DNA of 64,000 nucleotides from Methanospirillum hungatei JF-1 (lineage in GTDB: Archaea > Halobacteriota > Methanomicrobia > Methanomicrobiales > Methanospirillaceae): assembly GCF_000013445.1 (NCBI RefSeq), contig NC_007796.1, positions 682,001 through 746,000 on the forward strand. The letters are read 5' to 3'. The position numbers and the translations under genes were made by a program. Every line of letters begins with the position of its first letter. The first letter of the stretch is position 1. A model generated the notes under the pieces. That model did no database searches. It saw nothing but the letters and a program-made list of their open reading frames with translations, and was not told the origin of the DNA. Positions 17,453-25,672 of this stretch are shown here, one piece after another.

Positions 17453-20400
17453 GTGCAAGAGGTTACCAGCAGTTTTACGCCCAGGGTAATAGAAGCCTCG
17501 GTTCAGAAATTCTGGACACAGGAGGACATATATGCCCGGGTACAGGAGCAGAACCGGGATGGCAAAACATGGTTTTTCGTAGATGGGCCGCCATATACCA
17601 CCGGGCACATTCACCTTGGAACAGCATGGAATAAGATCCTCAAAGACAGCATTCTCCGGTATAAGCGGATGCATGGGTTACATGTCATCGATCGTGCCGG
17701 ATATGATATGCACGGCCTTCCCATCGAAGTCAGGGTCGAACATGAACTTGGCTTTGAAAATAAGAAAGATATAGAGGCTTTCGGTATCGGCGCATTTATC
17801 GAGCGGTGCAAGCAGTTCGCCCTCAGCCATAAAGACATCATGTCAGAGCAGTTTAAATCTCTCGGCGTCTGGATGAACTTTGATGATCCCTACCAGACCA
17901 TCATGCCCGAATATATTGAAGCGGCATGGTGGACACTGAAACAGGCAGATGAGAAGGGTCTCTTAGATCGTGGTCACCGGGTAGTCAACTGGTGTCCCCG
18001 GTGTGAGACCGCCATCGCCGATTCTGAAGTGGAATACTGGGATGAACAGGATCCGTCAATATTTGTAAAGTTTCCGATCCATGGTCTTATGAATGAATAT
18101 CTGGTCATTTGGACCACGACCCCATGGACCCTTCCGGCAAATGTGGCCGTTGCTGTCGATAAAGATTTCATATATGCAAGAGTTGAGGCAATAAAAGAGG
18201 GGAAAAAGGAGATTCTCTGGATAGCAAAGGATCTTGTCGAACCGGTATTAAAACGGGGGAAATATCAGGATTATTCAATCCTCTCAGAAAAGACCGGAGA
18301 GGAACTGGCAGGAACAACGTATGATTCACCACTTGCTGATCTCATCCCTCGACAGAAAGAGATCGTGCATACGGTGGTTACCGCTGGATTTGTTGAGATG
18401 GACAATACCGGCATGGTCCATATCGCCCCCGGACATGGATGGGACGATTATCTCCTTGGTGTGGAGAAAGGCCTTGATGTGTTCTGTCCTGTTGACGGAG
18501 CCGGATACTATACCGATGAAGGCGGGATATATGCCGGTCAGTTTGTCCGTGATGCAAATGAGAAGATCCTATCAGATCTTGGTAGTCATTTGCTTGGGAG
18601 GCAGAAGATAACCCACCGGTATGGTCATTGCTGGCGGTGTAAGACCCCTATCATCTACCGGGCTACTGAGCAGTGGTTCATCTCTGTTCCGAAGATGAAA
18701 GAGAAGATGCTCTCTGAGATCAAGGCGACTTCATGGTATCCGGACTGGGCCGGGAGTGCCCGTTTTTATGATTTTGTCTCTGATGCACGTGACTGGTGTA
18801 TCTCACGACAGCGGTACTGGGGTATCCCGATTCCGGTCTGGCAGTGTTCCTCATGCTCTGCCCACCGGGTCTTTGGGACGGTTGCAGAATTGAATGCAGC
18901 AGCCGGGAGCAATCTCACTGATCCGCACCGGCCGTATGTCGATGAGATAACCGTGCCCTGTTCCTGTGGCGGGACCATGAAACGGGTAGAGGATATCTTT
19001 GATGTCTGGTTTGACTCGGCAATGGCATCCTGGGCAACCCTTGGTTTTCCCCGGAATGATGCCCTGTTCCATGAGATGTGGCCTGCTGACTTTATCACTG
19101 AAGGGCAGGACCAGACCAGAGGATGGTTTTACTCACAGCTTGGTGCCTCTACGATTGCCTTTAACCGGTCTCCCTATAAGAGCGTCCTGATGCATGGGTT
19201 TGCTCTCGATGCTGATGGGCGGAAGATGAGCAAGAGTCTTGGAAATGTGGTCACTCCTGAAGAGGTGGTTCAGAAGTTCGGTGTTGATGTTCTCCGTCTC
19301 TATATTCTCTCATCCAATGCACCATGGGAAGACCTGAAATTCAACTGGGACGGGGTTTCAACCGTAAACCGGACGATGAATATCCTGTGGAATGTGTATC
19401 GGTTCCCGCTTCCCTATATGATTCTTGACGGGTTTTCCCCTGCCCAGACATCAGACGGGAAGTATGATGATGAGTACATCGTTCGTTCCTACCGGGAGAT
19501 GCCGGAGATTGACCGGTGGATCATCTCACGGATTAATACCATTGCCAGATCGGTTTCTGCAGACATGGATGAGTACCAATTGCACCGTGTCACCCGGCTT
19601 TTGATGAATTTCATCCTTGAAGATCTCTCCCGGTGGTACGTCCAGATTGTCCGGCCTCGTATGTGGCTTGAGGAAGACTCACCTGACAAAAAGTTTGCAT
19701 ATGAGACGATTACATACTGTCTTCGCACCCTATGCAGACTTCTTGCCCCGTTTACTCCTCATATCACCGAAGCAATGTATGAGAATCTCCGGCTGCCTGA
19801 AGATCCGGTATCAGTTCACATGTTGAAATGGCCAGCAGGAGATATCAGGCTTATTGATGAGAATCTTGAGCGTCGGATGGATGTTGTCCGGAAATTTGAT
19901 GAAGCAGTTGCAAATGCACGGCAGGCAGGGAAGAGAAAACTTCGTTGGCCGGTGCAGAATGTCATTGTTGTGACGTCAAGTGAATCGGTCATCGAAGCTT
20001 TCAGGTCAATGGAAGATCTGGCAAAGGATCGAGCCAATACCCGAAATATTGAGGTTATCCAGGGAAGCTGGGAACGGATGCGATTCAATGCAGAACCGGT
20101 CATGAAGAAGATCGGACCATCATTTGGGAAGAAAGGACCGGTTGTGAAGGGTCTGATTGAGGCTGCAGACGGGTCAGCCCTCCGAAAGCAGCTTGAGGAG
20201 TCCGGGTCGGTTACACTGAGTGATGGATCTGAGGAGTTTGTCCTGACCGCTGAACATATGACCTTCAGTCAGCATCTTCCGGAAGGGATCTTTGGTGCAG
20301 AGATGACCGATGCGTCGGTCTATGTTGATACGACGCTTACTGAGGATCTTGAAGCTGAAGGATATAGTCGTGAGATCATCAGAAGGCTTCAGGAGATGAG

Positions 20401-20641
20401 AAAACAGCTTGATCTGAATGTTGAGGATAATATCGTGATAGATGCTGTTATAGAGGATGTGCATCTGCGGGAGCTGCTTTCGGCATCATGGCTGGATCTC
20501 ATAAAACAAGAGGTTCGGGGTAAAACGCTGAAGATTCATGACTCTGTCGGTGGCAGGGATGGATCAGTATTGTTCCAGCTTGACCGGGATTGGGATATTG
20601 AAGGAGTGAATGTTACGCTAGGGATATCTCTGGCCGGATGA
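17453..20641 (+). CDS. ileS: isoleucyl-tRNA synthetase
   Basis: Class I aminoacyl-tRNA synthetase that charges tRNA-Ile, 1,062 residues, the length expected for archaeal/eukaryotic-type IleRS. HIGH-type motif GHIHLG (51-56) and KMSKS near residue 590 are intact; the editing (CP1) domain holds TTTPWTLPAN, and paired cysteines (WCPRC, CWRC, QCSSC) supply zinc-binding sites. The start is a GTG at 17,453 preceded by TGAGGAAAT. It is free-standing, following the DUF2207 gene by 60 bases. A short T-run at about 20,691 probably ends the transcript. Confidence 0.97.
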   Translation: MQEVTSSFTPRVIEASVQKFWTQEDIYARVQEQNRDGKTWFFVDGPPYTTGHIHLGTAWNKILKDSILRYKRMHGLHVIDRAGYDMHGLPIEVRVEHELGFENKKDIEAFGIGAFIERCKQFALSHKDIMSEQFKSLGVWMNFDDPYQTIMPEYIEAAWWTLKQADEKGLLDRGHRVVNWCPRCETAIADSEVEYWDEQDPSIFVKFPIHGLMNEYLVIWTTTPWTLPANVAVAVDKDFIYARVEAIKEGKKEILWIAKDLVEPVLKRGKYQDYSILSEKTGEELAGTTYDSPLADLIPRQKEIVHTVVTAGFVEMDNTGMVHIAPGHGWDDYLLGVEKGLDVFCPVDGAGYYTDEGGIYAGQFVRDANEKILSDLGSHLLGRQKITHRYGHCWRCKTPIIYRATEQWFISVPKMKEKMLSEIKATSWYPDWAGSARFYDFVSDARDWCISRQRYWGIPIPVWQCSSCSAHRVFGTVAELNAAAGSNLTDPHRPYVDEITVPCSCGGTMKRVEDIFDVWFDSAMASWATLGFPRNDALFHEMWPADFITEGQDQTRGWFYSQLGASTIAFNRSPYKSVLMHGFALDADGRKMSKSLGNVVTPEEVVQKFGVDVLRLYILSSNAPWEDLKFNWDGVSTVNRTMNILWNVYRFPLPYMILDGFSPAQTSDGKYDDEYIVRSYREMPEIDRWIISRINTIARSVSADMDEYQLHRVTRLLMNFILEDLSRWYVQIVRPRMWLEEDSPDKKFAYETITYCLRTLCRLLAPFTPHITEAMYENLRLPEDPVSVHMLKWPAGDIRLIDENLERRMDVVRKFDEAVANARQAGKRKLRWPVQNVIVVTSSESVIEAFRSMEDLAKDRANTRNIEVIQGSWERMRFNAEPVMKKIGPSFGKKGPVVKGLIEAADGSALRKQLEESGSVTLSDGSEEFVLTAEHMTFSQHLPEGIFGAEMTDASVYVDTTLTEDLEAEGYSREIIRRLQEMRKQLDLNVEDNIVIDAVIEDVHLRELLSASWLDLIKQEVRGKTLKIHDSVGGRDGSVLFQLDRDWDIEGVNVTLGISLAG

Positions 20642-20660
20642 GATATTCCTTTTCTGGATC

Positions 20661-21030
20661 TCAAGTAACGATAAAATTATTAAAACACTCCCTTTTTTTT
20701 ACAGGCCATTCAAATATCTCTTCCATAAAAGAAATTGGTGTCGGTTCGATTGAATAGTTAATGGTAAAAACATGGTGGTCTGGATTTTCAAAAGGATGCA
20801 TATGCCATGAGTCATGGATGCAATCTCTGGTAAATAATCTGTTTGACCTGCTTATCAAAAAAAAGTATGTTGTTCCGGATATCTCATGGGGATAAAATTG
20901 GATCCATATGTCTTCAAGAATATCAACCCTGGTTTTTTACTGAATGATCAGTCAGATGAAGTATTTCTAGAGGCAGAGCACAGAGGTCTGCAGCATCCTC
21001 CATCTTTCCAACAAATTCTTCGATTTTCAC
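20661..21030 (-). pseudogene. broken gene, second of a decayed two-gene module
   Basis: Remnant of a gene of roughly 122 codons. A GTG start at 21,030 overlaps the upstream gene's TGA (GTGA overlap). The first 38 codons run in one frame, then a stop and a single-base frameshift near 20,915 move the coherent reading to another frame that continues through a FPHEISGT-like stretch and WHMHPFENPDHHVF to a TGA/TAA region at 20,661. The His/Pro-rich WH.HPFENP pattern and the two-gene, overlapping layout recall toxin genes of toxin-antitoxin pairs, but I cannot name the family. Interrupted frames show it is not functional in its present form. Confidence 0.5.
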
Positions 21031-21233
21031 GAAATCACGCTGGATTCAAGAATTGAGAATTTTCTTTTCATTGATTCTATACCATCAACTGCTAATTCCC
21101 AATCACAAAAATCAGATTCAGCTTCAAATGAATAATCTGGATCTTCTTTTATTTTTTCCTGAAATGATTGGAAGTCCTGTTATATTTATGATGAAAATAT
21201 GTATTCATGCATTGATATTGTGTAAGACGACAT
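21027..21233 (-). pseudogene. broken small gene, first of a decayed two-gene module
   Basis: From an ATG at 21,233, a frame of 69 codons runs to a TGA at 21,027-21,029, interrupted by two closely spaced stops near codons 16 and 18 (TAA ATA TAA). Downstream of these, an acidic stretch with KEDPDYSFEAESDF and WELAVDGIESMKRK remains coherent. The last codon overlaps the next gene's GTG. The small size, acidity and overlap with a larger partner fit a degraded antitoxin-like gene; this is inference from layout. Confidence 0.45.
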
Positions 21234-21638
21234 CTTATTTCTTGTAATATGAATATTTTTACCAAATCATTTTCTTTCCCAGGAAAAAAATCCGATATAT
21301 CTCCTGAACCTGATTTGAGAGAACAAGAGACATACCCAATATTTTTATTCCTGTGATTTAGGAATTATGGTCTACCGTCAGATGTTGTTGGCCGAAATAT
21401 TTTTTTTGAACTAATGACTTTGTGGTGTTTGAAAAAATTTAATTGCTTTGGGGTTATCTCTGGATGGGTAAAGAATAATCTCAAATCTTTAATACTTTAA
21501 TCTAATAATACCTCGATTCCCGGACAGGAGAGGAAATGAGAATCCCATGTTATCATTTTCCATCAAATCCAAGTGAGGTTGTTGTTAATAATTCATCAAG
21601 GGCTCCTATTCGGGAACCCTTCTAATGTATGGTGTTTA
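21234..21638. other. non-coding AT-rich stretch between two decayed modules
   Basis: No convincing gene. A 29-codon frame (21,536-21,625, plus) with an AGGAG site before its ATG is present but shows no protein-like pattern. A short inverted repeat, AAGGG...CCCTT near 21,599-21,622, lies at its end. The stretch is low in GC compared with neighbouring genes. Confidence 0.4.
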
Positions 21639-21884
21639 TCAGAATTTTACTAATATTGCAAAATCGCTGGTAACCGGGATTACCTCAATATTCTCTTTAA
21701 TTGTCTCTATCTCCTGGATTTTTTTTCGGATGAGCTGATCGGTAAGCTCCTGCAGTTAATTCAAAAATAGAAATTACTGAAATATATTGATAATCCCCAG
21801 ATTGATACAAGTATTTAGAATTTCAGGTGATTTTTTATCTTTTTGAATGAGCCCGAGCAGATGTGATGTATCGAGTAGTGGCAT
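21639..21884 (-). pseudogene. vapC: vapC-like PIN-domain toxin remnant
   Basis: Decayed PIN-domain ribonuclease toxin. From the ATG at 21,884 the first 24 codons read MPLLDTSHLLGLIQKDKK..., the typical VapC start with its first catalytic Asp. After frameshifts near 21,795 and 21,728 the fragments ISVISIFELTAGAYRS (second acidic residue, Glu) and IEVIPVTSDFAI follow, matching the middle of VapC in order. The C-terminal third with the last catalytic Asp is missing. The ATG overlaps the antitoxin stop by one base (TAATG), the classic TA operon arrangement. Non-functional as it stands. Confidence 0.75.
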
Positions 21885-22111
21885 TATAACCTGATATCTT
21901 TTGGATATTTGGCCCGGCTTTCTTTTATGACATCTTCTATTGCATTTGCAAATTCATTATCCGGGTCAAGATCTGAAAAATTTTTAGATAACGTCTTCTA
22001 TTTTGGAAAATGTTTTATGATTACTTTTGAAAATGATTCATTTTCGGAGGTTTTTAAAGATCGCAGACTTTCTTATGCCTTTTCTCTGATGCTGATTGTT
22101 TTTGTACTCAT
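21884..22111 (-). pseudogene. vapB: vapB-like antitoxin with two in-frame stops
   Basis: Antitoxin remnant of 75 codons. Starting at the ATG at 22,111, preceded by a GAGAGGA ribosome site, the frame reads MSTKTISIREKA, a TAA where a Tyr is expected, then ESLRSLKTSENESFSKVII, a TAG, and an intact acidic C-terminus DLDPDNEFANAIEDVI ending at 21,884. This matches the COG1753-type VapB antitoxins (ribbon-helix-helix start, toxin-binding tail). Apart from the two nonsense codons there is no frameshift, so decay is recent. Partner of the vapC remnant downstream. Confidence 0.75.
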
Positions 22112-22160
22112 TCCTCTCTAATCCTCTATGTGTGTATGTGTATGCAGATCTATTAACTTT

Positions 22161-23272
22161 AGAGAATAGCTAAAAACCTCACCTTTTTATCAGTGGCGAT
22201 CGAATAATAATAGTGGATAACTTTTGCACGTCTATTTTTCGAGAAGAATATAAAAAATACAAAAAATCGGGCGACACACTTTCAAAAATTAGTGATTCTA
22301 TCGACTGGGAGCGTTTAGAGAGCTAATCTCACCCCTTTACAAAGATAACAAAATTGATGGTGGACGTCCCCATTTAGATGAAATAGTGATGATTAAAACC
22401 TTGGTATTGCAACATCTCTATGGATTATCAGATTATGAAATCGAACGAAATATTTATGATCGAATGAGCTTTCGTCATTTTTTAGGTTTTCCAGACATAA
22501 TTCCCGATCGTTCGACAATTTGGCTATTCAGAGAGCGATTAATAAACAGTAACTGCCTTGATTTAATTTGGGAAGAATTACAGCATCAAATAGACAAATT
22601 AGGATTTGGAATTCATCGTGGAGTTCCAGGTCATGCTAAAAAAGATAAACCGAGAGGTGATGAAGCTCTGACTCGACGATCAAAGGAGGGAACATGGAGT
22701 AAAAAAGGGAATAACTCCTATTTCGGTTATAAAATGCATACATTAGTAGACAAAGAATTTATGATTATTCGAGAAGTTGGAACCTCGACGGCATCACTTC
22801 ACGATAGTCAAATCGATCTTACTGAACCCGGACAAACAGTTTACCGCGATAAAGGATATTTTGGCGTAAAACCCAATGCATCAATGGATATAACTATGCA
22901 CAGAGCAACCCGAGATCATCCCTTGAGTTGTAAAGAAAAACGCCGAAATAAAGCAATATCACGGATCCGCTCTCTTGGTGAGTTGCCATACGCTGTGATG
23001 AAACGAATTTTTAAGGGAGGGCATGTTTTGGTAACAACTATTGAACGTGTACACGTGAAAAACATCTTTTCCTGCTTTTCTTACAATTTATATCGGCTGA
23101 ATAGTGTTCAAATAACTATGTAATAATTGCGATAGCTATCGTTCTAAGCGAAAAGGATGGGAAAGAATTTGCTTCTTTTGTGATTTTTTTGCATATTTTC
23201 AGTTTTATCACCTCTCATATGATCATATGTTGTCGTTGTAAGATCAAAAATAGGGGTTATTAGCTATTCTCT
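22161..23272 (+). mobile_element. IS5-family insertion sequence, about 1.1 kb, inactivated
   Basis: Element bounded by imperfect terminal inverted repeats: AGAGAATAGCTA at 22,161-22,172 and its complement TAGCTATTCTCT at 23,261-23,272, with partial matching extending inward (AACC/CC stretches). It carries one DDE transposase gene with a frameshift. TATTAA occurs a few bases outside each end (22,151 and 23,274), but I cannot fix the target duplication. GC content is lower than in the chromosomal genes around it. Confidence 0.75.
22213..23123 (+). pseudogene. IS5-family DDE transposase, frameshifted
   Basis: From a GTG at 22,213 the frame reads a typical IS5 N-terminus (FREEYKKYKKSGDTLSKI...SIDWER) and stops at 22,324-22,326. 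A one-base loss near 22,313 is enough to restore RELISPLYKDNKIDGGRPHLDEI and the rest, which runs intact to 23,123 (ERNIYDRMSFRHFLGFP, PDRSTIWLFRERL, the DDE region around HTLVDKE and YRDKGYFG, and a conserved tail ending CFSYNLYRL). The sequence at the shift lacks the usual A-rich slippery site, so an inactivating mutation is more likely than programmed frameshifting. Confidence 0.85.
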
Positions 23273-23400
23273 TTATTAATTTTCGGGTTACTGAATTCAG
23301 TCTTGGTAATTATAAGATACGATAAAGAGGATATCATTCGCCTTGGAAATATTTATATCACTGTAATTATATATAAGGAACCTCATCACTCGGTTTAATC

Positions 23401-23634
23401 ATGATTATTGACCTAAATTATCAGCATTCTGATGGAGGATTTGATACCCCTCAATTCAATGCAAAGGGACTTGACGGAATGGGTGGAGTGCCAAATGCAT
23501 ACTGGGTTGTTGAACCAGATCTTGTGCTTGATCCGGGACGGTACCAGATACTTGATTCAGGCAGTTCCACCTGGGCTCAGAATTCAGAAACCGTCGGCTG
23601 GGGAATTACAAAGGTCTGGGGAGTTGTCGAGTAA
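23401..23634 (+). CDS. small protein of unknown function, possible C-terminal domain fragment
   Basis: Frame of 77 residues containing SDGGFDTPQFNAKGLDGMGGVPNAYW, PGRYQILDSGSSTWAQNSE and GWGITKVWGV. This resembles a C-terminal calcium- or carbohydrate-binding-like module found at the ends of larger secreted proteins, where the STW.QNSE pattern recurs, but here it is free-standing with no signal peptide. A TATA-like AATTATATATAAGG lies at about 23,363-23,376 and there is a stop in frame 27 bases upstream, so it could be an independent, near-leaderless gene, or the remnant of a larger one lost near the insertion element. Confidence 0.5.
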   Translation: MIIDLNYQHSDGGFDTPQFNAKGLDGMGGVPNAYWVVEPDLVLDPGRYQILDSGSSTWAQNSETVGWGITKVWGVVE

Positions 23635-23685
23635 AGGAAAGGCAATTTTCCCTCTGTTCTTCTTGATACGGTGATGTCGGATTTT

Positions 23686-24411
23686 TTATATAATTATTCG
23701 TTCAATAAAATCTTTACCGTCCGGTTTCCCAAATAACGGTATATCCTTGTCAATTGTCACTACCCTTCTCGTTGTTATCGTCTTTTCATCCGTCTTCGGA
23801 TTATACCCTTCCTTCTCGACCACGGTCCGGTACACCAGAATACCCCGCCGTTGCCAGGCGGGAGTCATGGCAAGATTAACTCCTCGCTGAAAACAGAATT
23901 CATGAAGCTCTGCAGCTTTCATTGCATGGAGCATAGATGCTGCTTCCTGTGAGGTATACCCTTCATCTTTCAGTAATTTCTGGCTCCATCCGTTCATGTG
24001 GTTTCGCCATGCCTCCTGTTGTCTCCAGGAGAGATAGGGTAGGATATGATCCGGAGTGACCGGGATTATTCGTGCATCAAAAGAGACCGGCTCTTTTAAT
24101 TCTAAGGCAATGGTAAGGCAACTTGAAGCAAAGGAGGCAAGGACCGAATCAATTTTTTCAACTCGCCCAAGAAAGAGATTTTCAGAAAAATAGAGACTTA
24201 TCTCATCTGAAAAGGTATACCCGAACACCGGGGCAAAGCCGGCATCAATGAGCAATCCTTTGGTAACAAAGGCCATGGCATCGGAAAACTTCTCATCAAA
24301 GGGTTCAGAAAAATTTAGTTTATCTGTAACCTGGTGAAATGCCCGGCCATCAAGACGGACGATTATCGGAGAGAGGGTCCGTAGGTCTGCATAGATTTCC
24401 CTCTCTTTCAT
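23686..24411 (-). CDS. thg1: tRNA(His) guanylyltransferase family protein (Thg1/TLP)
   Basis: Enzyme that adds nucleotides in the 3'-to-5' direction; archaeal Thg1-like proteins repair or mature the 5' end of tRNA, notably G-1 of tRNA-His. 241 residues. The catalytic signature VRLDGRAFHQ (18-27) and the downstream YTFSDEISLYF (about 66-76) supply the metal-binding aspartates and glutamate of the palm domain, and DAMAFVTKGL lies between. It is nine bases downstream of a PRC-barrel gene on the same strand, so the two are probably co-transcribed. Confidence 0.9.
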   Translation of the reverse strand: MKEREIYADLRTLSPIIVRLDGRAFHQVTDKLNFSEPFDEKFSDAMAFVTKGLLIDAGFAPVFGYTFSDEISLYFSENLFLGRVEKIDSVLASFASSCLTIALELKEPVSFDARIIPVTPDHILPYLSWRQQEAWRNHMNGWSQKLLKDEGYTSQEAASMLHAMKAAELHEFCFQRGVNLAMTPAWQRRGILVYRTVVEKEGYNPKTDEKTITTRRVVTIDKDIPLFGKPDGKDFIERIII

Positions 24412-24420
24412 AAGTCAGGG

Positions 24421-24681
24421 TTAGAGTTCCCCTTCGTTTCTGAACATGTGCGGGATGTGCCTGATAACAATCACATCAGATATACTCTTGACCAACCGGT
24501 ACGGGATTTTCACCCCTTTATGAGACTTGATCTCCATGACTTCAGGGTTCAGTTTTCCTACAGCAAGTGCATCAATTCTCTTTGAATCAATATCCAGGAT
24601 AATATCATCAACCTCTCCGATGAACATCCCGTTTTCAGAATATATTTTTAGTCCGATCAGGTCAGTAATCTGATTCTTCAT
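24421..24681 (-). CDS. PRC-barrel domain protein
   Basis: 86-residue PRC-barrel protein, recognisable by LIGLKIYSENGMFIGEVDDI (I/L-G-x-x-V at residues 9-23), DIDSKRIDALAV and IPYRLVKSISDVIVI. PRC barrels bind RNA or proteins, as in RimM. Archaea carry several short free-standing copies of unknown role. Location directly upstream of thg1 (nine-base gap) suggests coupling to tRNA metabolism, though this is inference from context alone. Confidence 0.85.
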   Translation of the reverse strand: MKNQITDLIGLKIYSENGMFIGEVDDIILDIDSKRIDALAVGKLNPEVMEIKSHKGVKIPYRLVKSISDVIVIRHIPHMFRNEGEL

Positions 24682-24822
24682 ACTGCATTGACATTAATAC
24701 CGGATAGATAAAAAATGTTACCTTATCATTTCAGGATTCGATGAAAAATCAATCGTGGGATACGATCATCTGATGAAACAAGTATCCAAACATATATTAT
24801 GTTCATACAGGAATATTCCCGT

Positions 24823-25614
24823 ATGGTGCACATGGCTGGTTATACAATCTTGACCATATTGGTTCTGTGTCTTGCTATTTCTGTATTTCCCGCTCTGGCA
24901 GAGAATACTCCTTTGGGATCATACATCGTTACTGAGATCAGGGATGAAGCCGGGGCCCTTATCAAACATTCAGATCTGTCAAGAATTACTGCGACAATTG
25001 ATGGTTTGAATATATCCGGTAGCGCAGGTTGTAATCAGTACAAGGCGACGATTGCTATGAAAGACGGGGCCATTACCATCTCTGCCCCTGCAGCAACTCT
25101 CAAGTACTGTCAACCTGAAGTAATGAAGGAAGAGTCACAGTATCTGAAAAACCTTGAAAAGATTGTCCATTACAAGATTATTGATGATAATCTTCTCTTG
25201 TTTGACGCGGAAAATCACCCCGTCATCTCATTTACCAGGTATGAGGAGAAGGAATCTGTACCATTCCCCTATGACACTCCGTTTATACTTACCAGAATCT
25301 TCAGGGACGATCAGTTAAAGTATGCTTTTCTTGCCCTGAAAACCCTGATTGAATTTCATCCGGACGGGACCTTTACCGGTAATGGGGGATGTAACGAATT
25401 CTCAGGAACGTACAACCTGACTGCGAACACCATCACCTTTAATCCGGTGACCATTACAAAGAAGGCATGTAATAAGAGCAGACTAAACCAGGAGCAATCC
25501 CTGTTGGATATTATGAAGGGAACGCTTAGATATGAGATAAGGAATGATCAGGTTATCCTGATGAATGATGCCGGGGTAGTGGTTGCTGAGTGGAAAGAGT
25601 ACGATACTCCATAA
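24823..25614 (+). CDS. secreted protein with two META (HslJ-like) domains
   Basis: Exported protein of about 263 residues. A signal peptide (AGYTILTILVLCLAISVFPALA) precedes two META domains: the first around NISGSAGCNQYKA, the second around FTGNGGCNEFSGTYN, each with a conserved glycine-cysteine-asparagine core and a following short acidic/hydrophobic strand. Upstream ATGs at 24,799 and 24,832 are alternatives; a TATA-like CATATATTATG just before 24,799 makes a start at 24,823 or 24,832 the better fit. META domains occur in outer or secreted proteins such as HslJ, linked to heat and envelope stress; the ligand is unknown. Confidence 0.8.
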   Translation: MVHMAGYTILTILVLCLAISVFPALAENTPLGSYIVTEIRDEAGALIKHSDLSRITATIDGLNISGSAGCNQYKATIAMKDGAITISAPAATLKYCQPEVMKEESQYLKNLEKIVHYKIIDDNLLLFDAENHPVISFTRYEEKESVPFPYDTPFILTRIFRDDQLKYAFLALKTLIEFHPDGTFTGNGGCNEFSGTYNLTANTITFNPVTITKKACNKSRLNQEQSLLDIMKGTLRYEIRNDQVILMNDAGVVVAEWKEYDTP

Positions 25615-25672
25615 AAATTCTCTCATTTTTTGTATCATTCTGATAATTTTTCGATAGCTATACTGGTTCCGA

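Noticed and set aside
21536-21625. 29-codon frame with a good AGGAG site
   Set aside because: Too short, with no conserved pattern, in a region of decayed genes; a chance ribosome-site match is likely.
22213-23123. Programmed frameshift in the IS5 transposase
   Set aside because: No A6/A7-type slippery sequence at the shift point, and neighbouring genes are also decaying, so mutation is more likely.
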